The notes under the pieces were generated by a model, which made no database searches, was not told the DNA's origin, and worked only from the letters and a program-made list of their open reading frames with translations. Of a stretch of 42,527 bases of DNA, positions 7,747-16,343 are shown one piece after another; positions within the stretch are counted from its first letter, which is position 1, and each line of letters begins with the position of its first letter. This stretch comes from Acutalibacter sp. 1XD8-33 (GTDB lineage Bacteria; Bacillota; Clostridia; Oscillospirales; Acutalibacteraceae): assembly GCF_003612555.1 (NCBI RefSeq), contig NZ_RAZF01000026.1, positions 1 to 42,527 on the forward strand, in the 5' to 3' direction. Made by a program: the position numbers and the translations under genes.

Positions 7747-8949
7747 ATGGCAAAATTTAACCTGAATCAGATTTTGAGTGAAGCGTCAAAGGCGGCGGCA
7801 AGCGGCGGGGAGCCTATCCCCCGCCCCGCTGAAAGCCGGATTGAAAGAATCAGCGTCTTTGACCTTGTGCCGTCGGAAGAAAACTTCTATTCAATGCGGG
7901 AGATCGACGAACTGAAAGCGGCAATCGAAATCGCCGGAAAAGTTCTGCAAAACCTTGTCGTCGTGCCGATGGACGGCGGGAAATATAAGGTCATAGCGGG
8001 ACACAGGCGGCGGCTTGCGTCGATTGCCCTTGTAGAAGAGGGAAAGCCGCAATTCGAGTTTGTACCGTGCGACATTGAGCCGAACGAGGAAGCGGCGGAA
8101 GATCAGGAAGTGCGCGACGGCCTTATGCTGATTGTCACAAATTCACAGCGGGAGAAAACCGCATGGGACAAGATCGAAGAAGTGCGGTTCTTGCGGGAAG
8201 TGCTGGAGAAAGCACGCACAAAGCCCCGTTTCGTCGCCGTCCTGCAAAACATCGTTGCAACGGCGTTCGGCGGTGCAGAGGTTCAAGCAGACGGGACGCG
8301 GGACTTTATCGCAAAAGTGCTTCATACCAGCACAACACAGATCGGGAGGTATGACGCGATTATTCGGAACCTTTGCCCCGCATTCAAAGCGGAGTTGCAA
8401 GAGGACCGCATAAACATTTCGACGGCCTATGAACTTTCCGGCCTGAATCCGGCAGATCAGCAAGCGGCGTTTGAAGATTACAGGGCAAGCGGAGAAATCT
8501 CGATCAGAACCGCACGAGAGCGGAAGCAGGACACGCCGCCCGCGGTGGAAGTCAAGGAATCGCCCGCGCCCCCGATTGAATATCAGAAAGAGCCGCCAGC
8601 GTCCCCCGTAAGTGCGCCACAGCCCGCCGCACAGACCACGGAAACAAAGCGGCGGGAAGAAATGCCGCCAACAGTGGAAACGCCCGCAGAGGGCCGCACA
8701 GAGCCGCAGGAACAGCCGGAAACCGTCGAGCGGGATAAATCGCACGCCCCCTCTTCCCCGCCGCCTATAAGCGCGGAGCGGGCAGACAATCAAGGAATGA
8801 GCGTTGACCGCGCCGCCCTGCAATTAAAGAATCTGCTGGAATACTGCATGGGGAAAGGGGAATCTTTCGACCATTCGCGGGACTGGACGGCAGACGTTCA
8901 CGCCCTTTATATAGCCCTTGAAGCTATGGAGGGCCGTGCCGATGAATAG
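7747..8949 (+). CDS. parB: ParB/Spo0J-family partition protein
   Basis: A 400-residue protein. The ParB N-terminal nuclease-like domain spans roughly residues 33-100, with the signature AGHRRRLAS (Box II, CTP-binding in the family). A central helical region with an HTH-like segment (TSTTQIGRYDAIIRNLCPAFK) would contact parS. Residues about 255-350 form a long Pro/Glu-rich disordered linker, followed by a short helical C-terminal domain, probably for dimerisation. This linker makes it longer than typical ParB proteins (about 280-300). It pairs with ParA directly upstream and overlaps the next gene by 8 bases. Confidence 0.88.
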   Translation: MAKFNLNQILSEASKAAASGGEPIPRPAESRIERISVFDLVPSEENFYSMREIDELKAAIEIAGKVLQNLVVVPMDGGKYKVIAGHRRRLASIALVEEGKPQFEFVPCDIEPNEEAAEDQEVRDGLMLIVTNSQREKTAWDKIEEVRFLREVLEKARTKPRFVAVLQNIVATAFGGAEVQADGTRDFIAKVLHTSTTQIGRYDAIIRNLCPAFKAELQEDRINISTAYELSGLNPADQQAAFEDYRASGEISIRTARERKQDTPPAVEVKESPAPPIEYQKEPPASPVSAPQPAAQTTETKRREEMPPTVETPAEGRTEPQEQPETVERDKSHAPSSPPPISAERADNQGMSVDRAALQLKNLLEYCMGKGESFDHSRDWTADVHALYIALEAMEGRADE

Positions 8950-9298
8950 CGAAAGGGAAATTCAAGGATATTTTGCCCGAATGACGCTGACGGACGATGA
9001 AGCACAGGCATTATATAACCTTGCGCGGGCATGGGCGGAAAGGGTTGCTTGCACCATAGAGGAAATCGCGGAAGAAATCGCATATATAATGCAGAAATCG
9101 GCGGAAACGCTGGTTGACCTTGCGGGGAAAATCCTTGAAGAGTTGGAAAAGGCGATTTCAGACATAGAAACGGAACCCCGCGCACGCCGCCGCAAAGCGG
9201 AGCGGGACAGGGCGCGACGCATTGAACAGAGATACCGGGCGGAAATCAGGCGGTGCGAACGGGAAAGGCCCTATCGCCGGATATACAAGCCGCCCTAA
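8942..9298 (+). CDS. Helical, highly charged small protein
   Basis: A 118-residue protein with ATG 8942, preceded by GGAGG and overlapping the parB end. It is nearly all helix, with an acidic middle (IEEIAEEIAYIMQ) and an Arg-rich C-terminal half (RARRRKAERDRARR) that looks like a coiled coil or nucleic-acid-binding arm. No family is recognised. Coupling to parB suggests an accessory role in the same operon, without further evidence. Confidence 0.62.
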   Translation: MNSEREIQGYFARMTLTDDEAQALYNLARAWAERVACTIEEIAEEIAYIMQKSAETLVDLAGKILEELEKAISDIETEPRARRRKAERDRARRIEQRYRAEIRRCERERPYRRIYKPP

Positions 9299-9325
9299 AA
9301 GCAGACACAGGAGGAAAAACAGACG

Positions 9326-9799
9326 ATGAAGCGGGAAAAGGTTATTTCGGTTTTGCGGTTTTACCGTGACATTGAAAAATCAATCAAACTGAACGAGCGG
9401 GTTATAAAGAACCTTGAAGATCAGTATTACACGACGCTGGGCGCGGTAAATATGGACGGAATGCCCCACGGAAGCGGCGGGGGTGAAAGCCCCGTCGAGC
9501 GGGCCGCGCTGAACATTCCCCGTTCGGTCACAAACACGATTGAAAGCTTGAATCGTGAAAACAGCAGACTTGAAAAGATCGGGGCGGAAATCCTTTCGGA
9601 ATTAAACCGACTGACATACCATGAAAGGGCGGTTGTTTTGGGGTTCTACATAGACGGCCTACAATGGGAACAGATTTCGGCACGGGTCAATTATAGCCCC
9701 CGTCAATGCCGGAATATTCGGAACAACGCTTTGAATCAGCTTGCAAGGCTTTTTTCACAGAACAAGGCGGTTTCGCGATTCAATTTCCCGCAAAAATAA
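9326..9799 (+). CDS. ArpU/sigma-like phage late transcription regulator
   Basis: A 157-residue protein with an AGGAGG site. The C-terminal third has a sigma region 4-like helix-turn-helix (YHERAVVLGFYIDGLQWEQI then YSPRQCRNIRNNAL). The N-terminal part is a coiled coil, as in ArpU/RinA-type activators of Gram-positive phages. Such proteins switch on packaging and morphogenesis genes. Its position as the last early gene, immediately before a promoter and the terminase genes, supports that role. Confidence 0.75.
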   Translation: MKREKVISVLRFYRDIEKSIKLNERVIKNLEDQYYTTLGAVNMDGMPHGSGGGESPVERAALNIPRSVTNTIESLNRENSRLEKIGAEILSELNRLTYHERAVVLGFYIDGLQWEQISARVNYSPRQCRNIRNNALNQLARLFSQNKAVSRFNFPQK

Positions 9800-9805
9800 G
9801 ATTGC

Positions 9806-9834
9806 CACCCATTGCCTGATTTATCTGCTATAAT
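9806..9834 (+). promoter_or_regulatory. Extended -10 promoter before the late region
   Basis: TGCTATAAT at 9826-9834 is a perfect extended -10 element (TGN-TATAAT). No good -35 lies at the usual distance, which fits extended -10 promoters or an activator-dependent promoter. It follows the ArpU-like gene and points into the terminase operon. Confidence 0.55.
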
Positions 9835-9842
9835 TGGTATCG

Positions 9843-9935
9843 TGAAAAGTGAACACAACGAAACGGGCGGCGGAATCCTCCACGCCGCCCGCATGATGAA
9901 AAACGGACCATGTTTTGAACACGGCCCGTTTTTTA
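9843..9935 (+). ncRNA. Candidate short structured transcript or attenuated leader
   Basis: Downstream of the extended -10 element lie two hairpins. The first has a perfect 8-bp stem (GGGCGGCG / CGCCGCCC, 9865-9890). The second, imperfect one (about 9899-9928) ends in TTTTTT and looks like an intrinsic terminator. Together they would make a transcript of roughly 95 bases that ends before the terminase genes. It could be a small RNA, an antitermination-controlled leader, or simply the early-operon terminator. Confidence 0.4.
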
Positions 9936-9997
9936 TGCGCTTCCGCCGGGGTACGCAGGGCGGAAAATGAAAAACAAACGAAAGGGGGCGCGGGCGC

Positions 9998-10936
9998 ATG
10001 GCACGCGAAAGAAGCCCGGCGCGGGACGAAGCCCGCCGGGTGTGGCTGGAATCCGGCGGGACCATGACCGCCCGACAGGTTGCGGAGAGCGTCGGCACGA
10101 CCCCCGCACAGGTTCGCAAGTGGAAGAGCGCAGACGGGTGGCAAGCCGCGCTTGAAGCGCAGAAACCGCCCCGGAAACGCGGCGGACAACCGGGCAACAA
10201 GAACGCCGCGGGAGCGGGTGCGCCCGCAGGGAACAGGAATGCAGAAACACACGGCGCATATACCACGGTTCGCCTTGACGATCTCCAGCCGGAACAGCGG
10301 GCATATATTGAGAGCCTAACGCTGGACACAGAAACAAATATGCTGGAAGAGTTGCGACAGCTTTTAGCAAAGGAAATCGACCTGCAAAACAAGATTGCCA
10401 CGCTTGAAGCGGCGGAGCCTGACAGCCTGTATATAGACCGCGTGGTGGAAATGAGAACGCCGAAAGGTCAAGAGCGGTTGAAGCAACAGCGGGAAAAGCT
10501 GGAAGCCCTGCAACGGGAAGAAGATTCCTTGCTTTGGGATATGGACGGCGGAGAGGGAGGAAAGCCGCCGACGCGCCAGCAGGAAAAGAAGCTGGAACGT
10601 CTGCAACGGGAGATTGCGGCCTTGCAGGACACCACAGGCGACAGGGCGCGGGAACTGGAAGAGAGCGCATATAACGTCACTATGCAGACGGTTATAAAAG
10701 CCAGCACGTTTGAACGAACGATGAAGCTTGAAGCAGAGTTGAACAAGATACACGGGCGCGTTATCAAACTGCTTGATTCAATCAAGGGATATGAACTGGA
10801 ATGCCGCCGGGTGCGGCTTGAAGAACGCAAGTACAATCTTGCAAAGCAAAAATTATCCGGCGCATTCGAGATAAACCCGGAAACAGGCGAGATCGACGAC
10901 GAAAGCGACGATCTTTCGGGCGATTTAGACGTGTGA
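9998..10936 (+). CDS. PBSX/YqaS-type terminase small subunit-like protein
   Basis: A 312-residue protein. The N-terminus (ARERSPARDEARRVWLESGG, then TARQVAESVGTTPAQVRKWK) is the DNA-binding HTH of PBSX-type small terminases. It is followed by the low-complexity GGQPGNKNAAG...HGAY linker common in YqaS-like proteins, then a long coiled coil (about residues 110-300). Small terminases recognise the packaging site on phage DNA. A second, Nu1-type candidate follows before the large subunit, so one of the two may have another packaging or regulatory role. Confidence 0.75.
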   Translation: MARERSPARDEARRVWLESGGTMTARQVAESVGTTPAQVRKWKSADGWQAALEAQKPPRKRGGQPGNKNAAGAGAPAGNRNAETHGAYTTVRLDDLQPEQRAYIESLTLDTETNMLEELRQLLAKEIDLQNKIATLEAAEPDSLYIDRVVEMRTPKGQERLKQQREKLEALQREEDSLLWDMDGGEGGKPPTRQQEKKLERLQREIAALQDTTGDRARELEESAYNVTMQTVIKASTFERTMKLEAELNKIHGRVIKLLDSIKGYELECRRVRLEERKYNLAKQKLSGAFEINPETGEIDDESDDLSGDLDV

Positions 10937-11107
10937 CTGCGGCCCGGCGATAGGTTCTTTCGGCGGCTGACAAAGCTTGCGGGTTCGGCGACCCCAGCGC
11001 AGGGGCAGGGACAAAAAATTTTTGAACGCTTCCGCGGTTCGGCGGGCGTTTTTAGGGGGAGGGGGGTCAAAAAAGAGGTTCGCGCAGATCGGGAGGGGTG
11101 AAAAAAC
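10937..11107. other. Non-coding gap inside the packaging module, possible cos/pac region
   Basis: This is the largest gap inside the otherwise gap-free packaging genes. It contains GC-rich stretches, an AAAAAATTTTTGA element and a run of purines. In lambda-like phages the packaging site lies next to the Nu1 gene, so this is a reasonable place for it. No specific motif confirms it. The end of the gap supplies the GGGAGGGG ribosome site for the next gene. Confidence 0.25.
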
Positions 11108-11602
11108 TTGAAACTTTACGACGTGAAAGCGGTTGCCCGATTTATGGACGTGTCCGAACGGCGGGTGCGGCAGTTGCGCGACGAAAAAGTGATTGCAGAG
11201 GTTCGCCCCGGCCTGTACGACCTGATCGACACAAACCGCCGCTATATAAACTACCTACGAAAGCGGAACCCGGAAAGCGAAGAAGCGATAGACTACAACA
11301 CCGAGCGGGCAAAACTGGTTCGGGCGAAGCGGAAAAACGAAGAATACGAATTGCAGTTGAAAGAAAACCGACTTCATGCGTCGGAGGACATAGAAGCCGT
11401 CATGAAAGATATGTTGGTGAACTTCAAAGCGCGGCTTATGGCTATCCCCGCGAAGCTGGCCCCGGTTCTTTGCAGGAAAACGGACAGGGCGGAAATATTC
11501 AAACTGCTAAAAGAGCATATCGACGAAGCATTGCAGGAACTTTCAGACTTCAACGCCGCATTTGGAGAGGGGGCAAAGGACGATGAAGCAAGCGACGGTT
11601 GA
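11108..11602 (+). CDS. Nu1-type terminase small subunit
   Basis: A 164-residue protein from a TTG start behind GGGAGGGG. The N-terminal winged-helix segment (YDVKAVARFMDVSERRVRQL) and the following basic helix (RAKLVRAKRKNEEYELQLKE) match lambda Nu1/DNA packaging proteins. Nu1 binds the packaging site and recruits the large subunit. It overlaps the large terminase gene by 20 bases, as expected for partners. Confidence 0.8.
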   Translation: MKLYDVKAVARFMDVSERRVRQLRDEKVIAEVRPGLYDLIDTNRRYINYLRKRNPESEEAIDYNTERAKLVRAKRKNEEYELQLKENRLHASEDIEAVMKDMLVNFKARLMAIPAKLAPVLCRKTDRAEIFKLLKEHIDEALQELSDFNAAFGEGAKDDEASDG

Positions 11603-13403
11603 TTTGTTTTGCCGGATTTTCGCGGTTCTTGCCCCGCCGCCGGACATGACAATTTCGGAATGGGCGGACGAATACCGCCGTCTTTCGTCTGAATCGTCGG
11701 CAGAGCCGGGCCGCTGGCGCACGTCAAAGGCCCCGTATCAGAAAGAAATCATGGACGCGATATGCGACGTAAGCATTCAAAAAGTTGTCGTCATGAGCGC
11801 GGCGCAGATCGGAAAGACGGACGGGTTCATTCTAAACCCGATAGGCTATTTCATGCACTACGACCCGTCGCCGATCATGGTATTGCAACCCACTATACAG
11901 ATGGGCGAATCATTCAGCAAAGACCGTCTTTCCCCCATGTTGCGCGACACCCCCGTTTTGCGGGACAAGGTAAACGACAAGGCAAGAAACAGCGGAAACA
12001 CGATCTTGCAAAAGATTTTCCCCGGCGGTCATGTAACGATCGTCGGGGCAAATTCCCCGTCGTCCCTTGCTTCCCGTCCAATTCGGATATTGCTTGCCGA
12101 CGAAATCGACAGATACCCGGCGACGGCGGGCAATGAGGGCGACCCCCTTTTGCTTGCGGGGAAGCGGCTTACAACATTCTGGAACAAAAAAGAAGTTGAC
12201 GTGTCAACGCCGACGATCAAGGGGCTTTCCAGAATTGAAGTTGAGTACGAACACAGCACGCAAGAGGAATGGAACGTGCCTTGCCCGGCGTGCGGTGCGC
12301 TGACCCCTCTTGAATGGGCGAACATCGTATTCGACGCGAACAACCTTGAAGAAATTTCGTGCGCGTGTCCAGAATGCGGCGTTGTGTCAAGTGAAACAGA
12401 GTGGAAAGAGCATTTCGGCGGCGGAAAGTTCGTCGCACGGTTCCCCGAACGGAAAGTGCGGGGCTTTCACCTGAACGCCCTTGCTTCAATGTTTGTCGAG
12501 TGGCGGGAGATCGTACAGAAATTCATTACCGCAAACGACGAAAAGAAGAAAGGGAATATTGAACTTCTCAAAGTCTGGACTAATACCGAAATGGGGCAGA
12601 CATGGGAAGAAGAGGGCGAACAGATCGAAACCGACGATCTTTACAAGCGGCGGGAAAAATATAATTGCGAAGTGCCGGAAGAAGTGCTGGTGCTGACCGC
12701 GGGCGTTGACGTGCAGGACGACCGTTTCGAGGTTGAAGTTGTCGGCTGGGGCGTTGACAAGGAAAGCTGGGGCATTCGGTATCAAGCGATATACGGCGAC
12801 TTGAAATTAAAGCCTGTTTGGAATGAACTTGACGCTTTTCTTTCACAGACGTTCACGACGGCGGACGGGCGGCGGCTGAAAATAATTTGTACTTGCGTGG
12901 ATTCCGGCGGTCACTTTACGAATCAGGTTTACCGTTTCTGCAAAGAGCGGACGGCCCGCCGTGTCTTTGCTATCAAAGGCAAAGGCGGCGCAGACGTGCC
13001 GTATTTCAATAGGCCGTCAACCGCAAACAGTGTAAAAACGCCCCTGTTCACAATTGGAGTTGACACGGGCAAGGCGATTTTATATCAGCGGCTGGCGGTG
13101 CAGGAAGAGGGGCCGAACTACTGCCATTTTCCAAAAGACAAAGACCGGGGATATACGCAAGAATATTTTCGGGGGCTGACCGCTGAAAAAATGGTTATGA
13201 CCTACAAAAAAGGTAAAGCACAATACGTCTGGACCCTGAAAGACGGCGGGTACAAGCGAAATGAACCGCTGGACATTCGGAATTATGCGACCGTCGCGCT
13301 TGAAATTGCGAACCCGGTTTTGAAAAAGCCTGACCCGTCCGCGCCAGCGGCAACGCCGAAAAAGCGCGGCAGACGGTCAAGAACGAACGGAGGTATTCTA
13401 TAA
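11583..13403 (+). CDS. Terminase large subunit, GpA family
   Basis: A 606-residue protein, typical length for lambda gpA-like terminases. The N-terminal ATPase has a Walker A-like segment SAAQIGKT (about 72-79) and a Walker B LLADEID. A zinc-binding insertion (CPAC...CACPEC) follows. The C-terminal nuclease domain shows acidic strands AGVDVQDD and CVDSGGH. The enzyme cuts concatemeric DNA and powers packaging through the portal. ATG 11583 was chosen over a TTG at 11562. A proline-rich basic tail ends the protein. Confidence 0.93.
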   Translation: MKQATVDLFCRIFAVLAPPPDMTISEWADEYRRLSSESSAEPGRWRTSKAPYQKEIMDAICDVSIQKVVVMSAAQIGKTDGFILNPIGYFMHYDPSPIMVLQPTIQMGESFSKDRLSPMLRDTPVLRDKVNDKARNSGNTILQKIFPGGHVTIVGANSPSSLASRPIRILLADEIDRYPATAGNEGDPLLLAGKRLTTFWNKKEVDVSTPTIKGLSRIEVEYEHSTQEEWNVPCPACGALTPLEWANIVFDANNLEEISCACPECGVVSSETEWKEHFGGGKFVARFPERKVRGFHLNALASMFVEWREIVQKFITANDEKKKGNIELLKVWTNTEMGQTWEEEGEQIETDDLYKRREKYNCEVPEEVLVLTAGVDVQDDRFEVEVVGWGVDKESWGIRYQAIYGDLKLKPVWNELDAFLSQTFTTADGRRLKIICTCVDSGGHFTNQVYRFCKERTARRVFAIKGKGGADVPYFNRPSTANSVKTPLFTIGVDTGKAILYQRLAVQEEGPNYCHFPKDKDRGYTQEYFRGLTAEKMVMTYKKGKAQYVWTLKDGGYKRNEPLDIRNYATVALEIANPVLKKPDPSAPAATPKKRGRRSRTNGGIL

Positions 13404-13646
13404 ATGGCACAGGGAAAAACACGGCTTGAAATCGCGCGAAAACACCTTGACGCATGGTTAAACGCCGAATTGGAGGTTACGACCCACCAAAGTTACACGA
13501 TAGGTTCGCGGAGCCTGACAAAAGCGAATCTTTCGGAGATCAGGAAAGAAATTGAATACTGGACGAACGAAGTTGCCCGGCTGGAGAACATCGAAAAGCG
13601 CGGCGGCAGGAACCGCATATACAGGGCAGTTCCGCGGGACCTATAA
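13404..13646 (+). CDS. gpW/DUF6148-like head completion protein
   Basis: An 80-residue protein immediately after the terminase with a GGAGG site. It has helix (LEIARKHLDAWLNAE), QSYTIGSRSLTKANL and helix (IRKEIEYWTNEVARLE), which is the layout of gpW-type/DUF6148 small head-tail joining proteins that sit between terminase and portal genes. In lambda, gpW stabilises filled heads. The name is by pattern and position. Confidence 0.72.
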   Translation: MAQGKTRLEIARKHLDAWLNAELEVTTHQSYTIGSRSLTKANLSEIRKEIEYWTNEVARLENIEKRGGRNRIYRAVPRDL

Positions 13647-13665
13647 GAAAGGACGGTGAAACGCC

Positions 13666-15225
13666 TTGAACATCTTTGACAGAGCGGTTGCCGCCGTATT
13701 TCCGCAAACGGCGGTGAAACGTGCCGCGGCCCGCCGGAAGCTGGAAATTCTGGACAGCGGGTATAGCAATTACGGCGCGTCGCATACCAAAAAAGGCATG
13801 ATCGGCTGGACATACGGCGGCGGTTCAGCAAAAGAGGACATTCAAGAAAACCTTTCGACCCTCCGCCAGCGTTGCCGCGATCTTTACATGGGGGTTCCCC
13901 TTGCAACGGGCGCGTTGAAAACGTGTAGAACAAACGTCGTCGGTTCCGGCCTGAAACTGAAAAGTCAAGTTGATTATGAGGTTTTGGGAATGACAGAGGA
14001 AGCCGCGCGGGAACTTGAAAGCAAGATCGAACGGGAATTTGCTTTGTGGGCTGATTCCCCGGCGTGCGATTTGGAGCGGCTGGACAATTTCTATGAATTA
14101 CAACAGCTTGCTTTCCTGAATTGGCTTATGAGCGGCGACGTTATAGCGACGCTTCCCATTACAACGCGGGTAAATATGCCCTATGACCTTAGAATCTGCC
14201 TGATTGAAGCGGACAGGTTAAGCAATCCAAACGGGACACTTGACCCGCACATTGTCGGCGGCGTTGAAACAAACGACGCGGGGGAAGTCGTCGCATACCA
14301 TATCAGCAAACACCATCCCTTGTCATACGATATGACCGAAAGGGGCTGGACGCGGGTTGAAGCATGGGGCGAAAAGACGGGGCGGCGGAACGTGATTCAC
14401 ATAATGAACCGGGAACGGATAGGACAGCGACGCGGCGTGCCGTTCCTTGCCCCGGTCATTGAAGCGTTAAAACAGTTAGGCCGCTATACAGAGGCGGAAC
14501 TTGTCGCCGCCGTGGTTTCTGGCCTGTTTGCTATCTTCATCGAAAAGGAATCAGCGTCCAGCGACGGCGGTTTCGGCGAAGTCGTTTCGTCGGAAGATCA
14601 GGTGGACGCGGGGGACGAAAATTCGATTGAACTTGCCCCCGGCCTGATTATGGACTTGAACGAGGGCGAAAAGGCCCACGACGTAAACCCCGGCAGACCG
14701 AACACAGCCTTTGACGGGTTCGTGGTTGCCATTTGCCGACAGATCGGCGCGGCCCTTGAAATCCCTTACGAACTGCTGGTAAAGAATTTCAACGCGTCGT
14801 ATAGCGCGTCGCGGGGTGCGCTTTTGGAAGCATGGAAAATGTTCAAAATGTATCGGACATGGCTTGCGAATGACTTTTGCCAGCCGATTTATGAAGAATG
14901 GTTCGCGGAAGCCGTCGCAAAGGGAAGAATCCCCGCGCCCGGCTTTTTTAGTGACCCGATCAGGCGAAAGGCTTTCACAGGTGCGGAATGGAACGGCCCC
15001 GCGCAGGGGCTTTTGAATCCTGTTCAGGAAGTCACAGCGGCAGAAAAGCGGGTGCAAAACGGCTTTTCTACCCGTGGACGTGAAGCAATGGAAATGAACG
15101 GGTCCGATTATGACCGCAACATTGCACAGTTAAAGCGCGAAGAAAGAGCATTAAGGGAGGTAAAACAAGATGGCGCAGGAACAGAAAAACCCGAAATCCC
15201 CGGCACAGGGCAAGGGGGGCAATAA
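13666..15225 (+). CDS. Portal protein, lambda gpB family
   Basis: A 519-residue protein from a TTG start. Family marks include the early TLRQRCRDLYMGVPLATGAL segment, NVVGSGLKLK, IEADRLSNP, and the conserved YELLVKNFNASYSASRGALL core helix region. The dodecameric portal forms the DNA channel at one capsid vertex. Its 3' end overlaps the protease gene by 56 bases, as in other lambda-type head modules. Confidence 0.93.
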   Translation: MNIFDRAVAAVFPQTAVKRAAARRKLEILDSGYSNYGASHTKKGMIGWTYGGGSAKEDIQENLSTLRQRCRDLYMGVPLATGALKTCRTNVVGSGLKLKSQVDYEVLGMTEEAARELESKIEREFALWADSPACDLERLDNFYELQQLAFLNWLMSGDVIATLPITTRVNMPYDLRICLIEADRLSNPNGTLDPHIVGGVETNDAGEVVAYHISKHHPLSYDMTERGWTRVEAWGEKTGRRNVIHIMNRERIGQRRGVPFLAPVIEALKQLGRYTEAELVAAVVSGLFAIFIEKESASSDGGFGEVVSSEDQVDAGDENSIELAPGLIMDLNEGEKAHDVNPGRPNTAFDGFVVAICRQIGAALEIPYELLVKNFNASYSASRGALLEAWKMFKMYRTWLANDFCQPIYEEWFAEAVAKGRIPAPGFFSDPIRRKAFTGAEWNGPAQGLLNPVQEVTAAEKRVQNGFSTRGREAMEMNGSDYDRNIAQLKREERALREVKQDGAGTEKPEIPGTGQGGQ

Positions 15226-16330
15226 GCGATTTTGGGATTTCCGGGCCGCGGCGGATGAAAACGCCGCCCCGGAATTGATTTTATACGGCGACATTGCTTC
15301 CGAAACATGGTGGGGCGACGAAGTAACGCCCCTGCAATTCACGGAGGAATTGAACGCGCTGGGGAACGTCCCTGAAATCGTCGTGCGAATCAACAGCGGC
15401 GGCGGGGACGTGTTCGCCGCAAATGCCATTTATACCCGGCTGAAAGACAATGCGGCGAAAATCACGGTCAAGATCGACGGCTGGGCCGCGTCCGCGGCGA
15501 CAATCGTTGCAATGGCGGGCGACGTGATCGAGATTCCGGGAAACGGCGTGTTCATGGTGCATGACCCGGCAATCGGCCTTTTAGGTTACTTCAACGAAGC
15601 TGACCTTGCGAAAGCGTCGGAAGAATTGAAAGTGATAAAACAAAGCATTATAAACGGTTATGCCCTGAAAACGGGCAAGGCCGCGGAAGAAATCGCCGCG
15701 ATTATGGCGGCGGAAACATGGTTTGACGGGAAACAGGCGGTTGACGCGGGCTTTTGTGATCGGCTTATGTTTGAGGAAGCCGACACGACCGTTGAAAACG
15801 CCGCAAAGGTCATTGTAAACAGCGTATCAATGAACCTTGAACAATTCCCGAATATGCCCGTTTCGTTGTTAAACCGCCTTGCGACCCACACGCCGGGCGG
15901 TTTTTCAAATACAAAATCTAAAACAGAACCGAAAAGGAGCGATCAGAACATGGACGGAATCAAGGACATAAAGACGGTTGCCGACCTGAAAGCGGCATTC
16001 CCTGAACTGACAAAGCAGATCGAGGAAGCGGCAACCGCGGCGGAGCGCACACGGATTCAGGACATTGAAGAAGTGGCGCTTCCCGGCTTTGAAGCTATTG
16101 TGAACGAAGCAAAGTTCACGAAGCCGACCGCGGCGGGCGACGTTGCGAAAAAGATTATCGCTGAACAGCGCAAGCAGGGCGGCAAGTACATTCAGGACCG
16201 CGCCGACGACGCGAAGAACAGCAACGCGGGCGACGTGGGAGCGGGCGCAGGAATTGAGGGAGCGGCGGACAAGGACGACGACAAAGAGGTTGACGCGGTT
16301 CTTGACAAGCTTTTCCCCGCGGCGAAATAA
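15170..16330 (+). CDS. Capsid maturation protease (ClpP/S49-like) fused to scaffold
   Basis: A 386-residue protein. The N-terminal ClpP-fold protease has the nucleophile in GWAASAATIVAMAGD (Ser108) and His131 in FMVHDPAIG, with INSGGGDV before them. The C-terminal part from about residue 260 is Lys/Glu/Ala-rich and helical, like a scaffolding domain. In lambda the C protein cleaves capsid proteins and its 3' part is also made separately as Nu3 scaffold. The same design is seen here. Confidence 0.9.
   Translation: MAQEQKNPKSPAQGKGGNKRFWDFRAAADENAAPELILYGDIASETWWGDEVTPLQFTEELNALGNVPEIVVRINSGGGDVFAANAIYTRLKDNAAKITVKIDGWAASAATIVAMAGDVIEIPGNGVFMVHDPAIGLLGYFNEADLAKASEELKVIKQSIINGYALKTGKAAEEIAAIMAAETWFDGKQAVDAGFCDRLMFEEADTTVENAAKVIVNSVSMNLEQFPNMPVSLLNRLATHTPGGFSNTKSKTEPKRSDQNMDGIKDIKTVADLKAAFPELTKQIEEAATAAERTRIQDIEEVALPGFEAIVNEAKFTKPTAAGDVAKKIIAEQRKQGGKYIQDRADDAKNSNAGDVGAGAGIEGAADKDDDKEVDAVLDKLFPAAK
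15950..16330 (+). CDS. Nested scaffold protein (Nu3-like internal start)
   Basis: An in-frame ATG inside the protease gene (codon 261) is preceded by a strong AAAAGGAG site ten bases upstream. Translation from it would make a 126-residue scaffold starting MDGIKDIKTVADL, with a helical, charged C-terminus. This mirrors the lambda C/Nu3 arrangement. The start is inferred from the ribosome site and domain border. Confidence 0.6.
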   Translation: MDGIKDIKTVADLKAAFPELTKQIEEAATAAERTRIQDIEEVALPGFEAIVNEAKFTKPTAAGDVAKKIIAEQRKQGGKYIQDRADDAKNSNAGDVGAGAGIEGAADKDDDKEVDAVLDKLFPAAK

Positions 16331-16343
16331 GGAGGAAAACACC

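Noticed and set aside
8143-8823. 226-codon open frame on the minus strand
   Set aside because: It is antisense to parB, with low-complexity Arg/Gly/Cys composition and no ribosome site.
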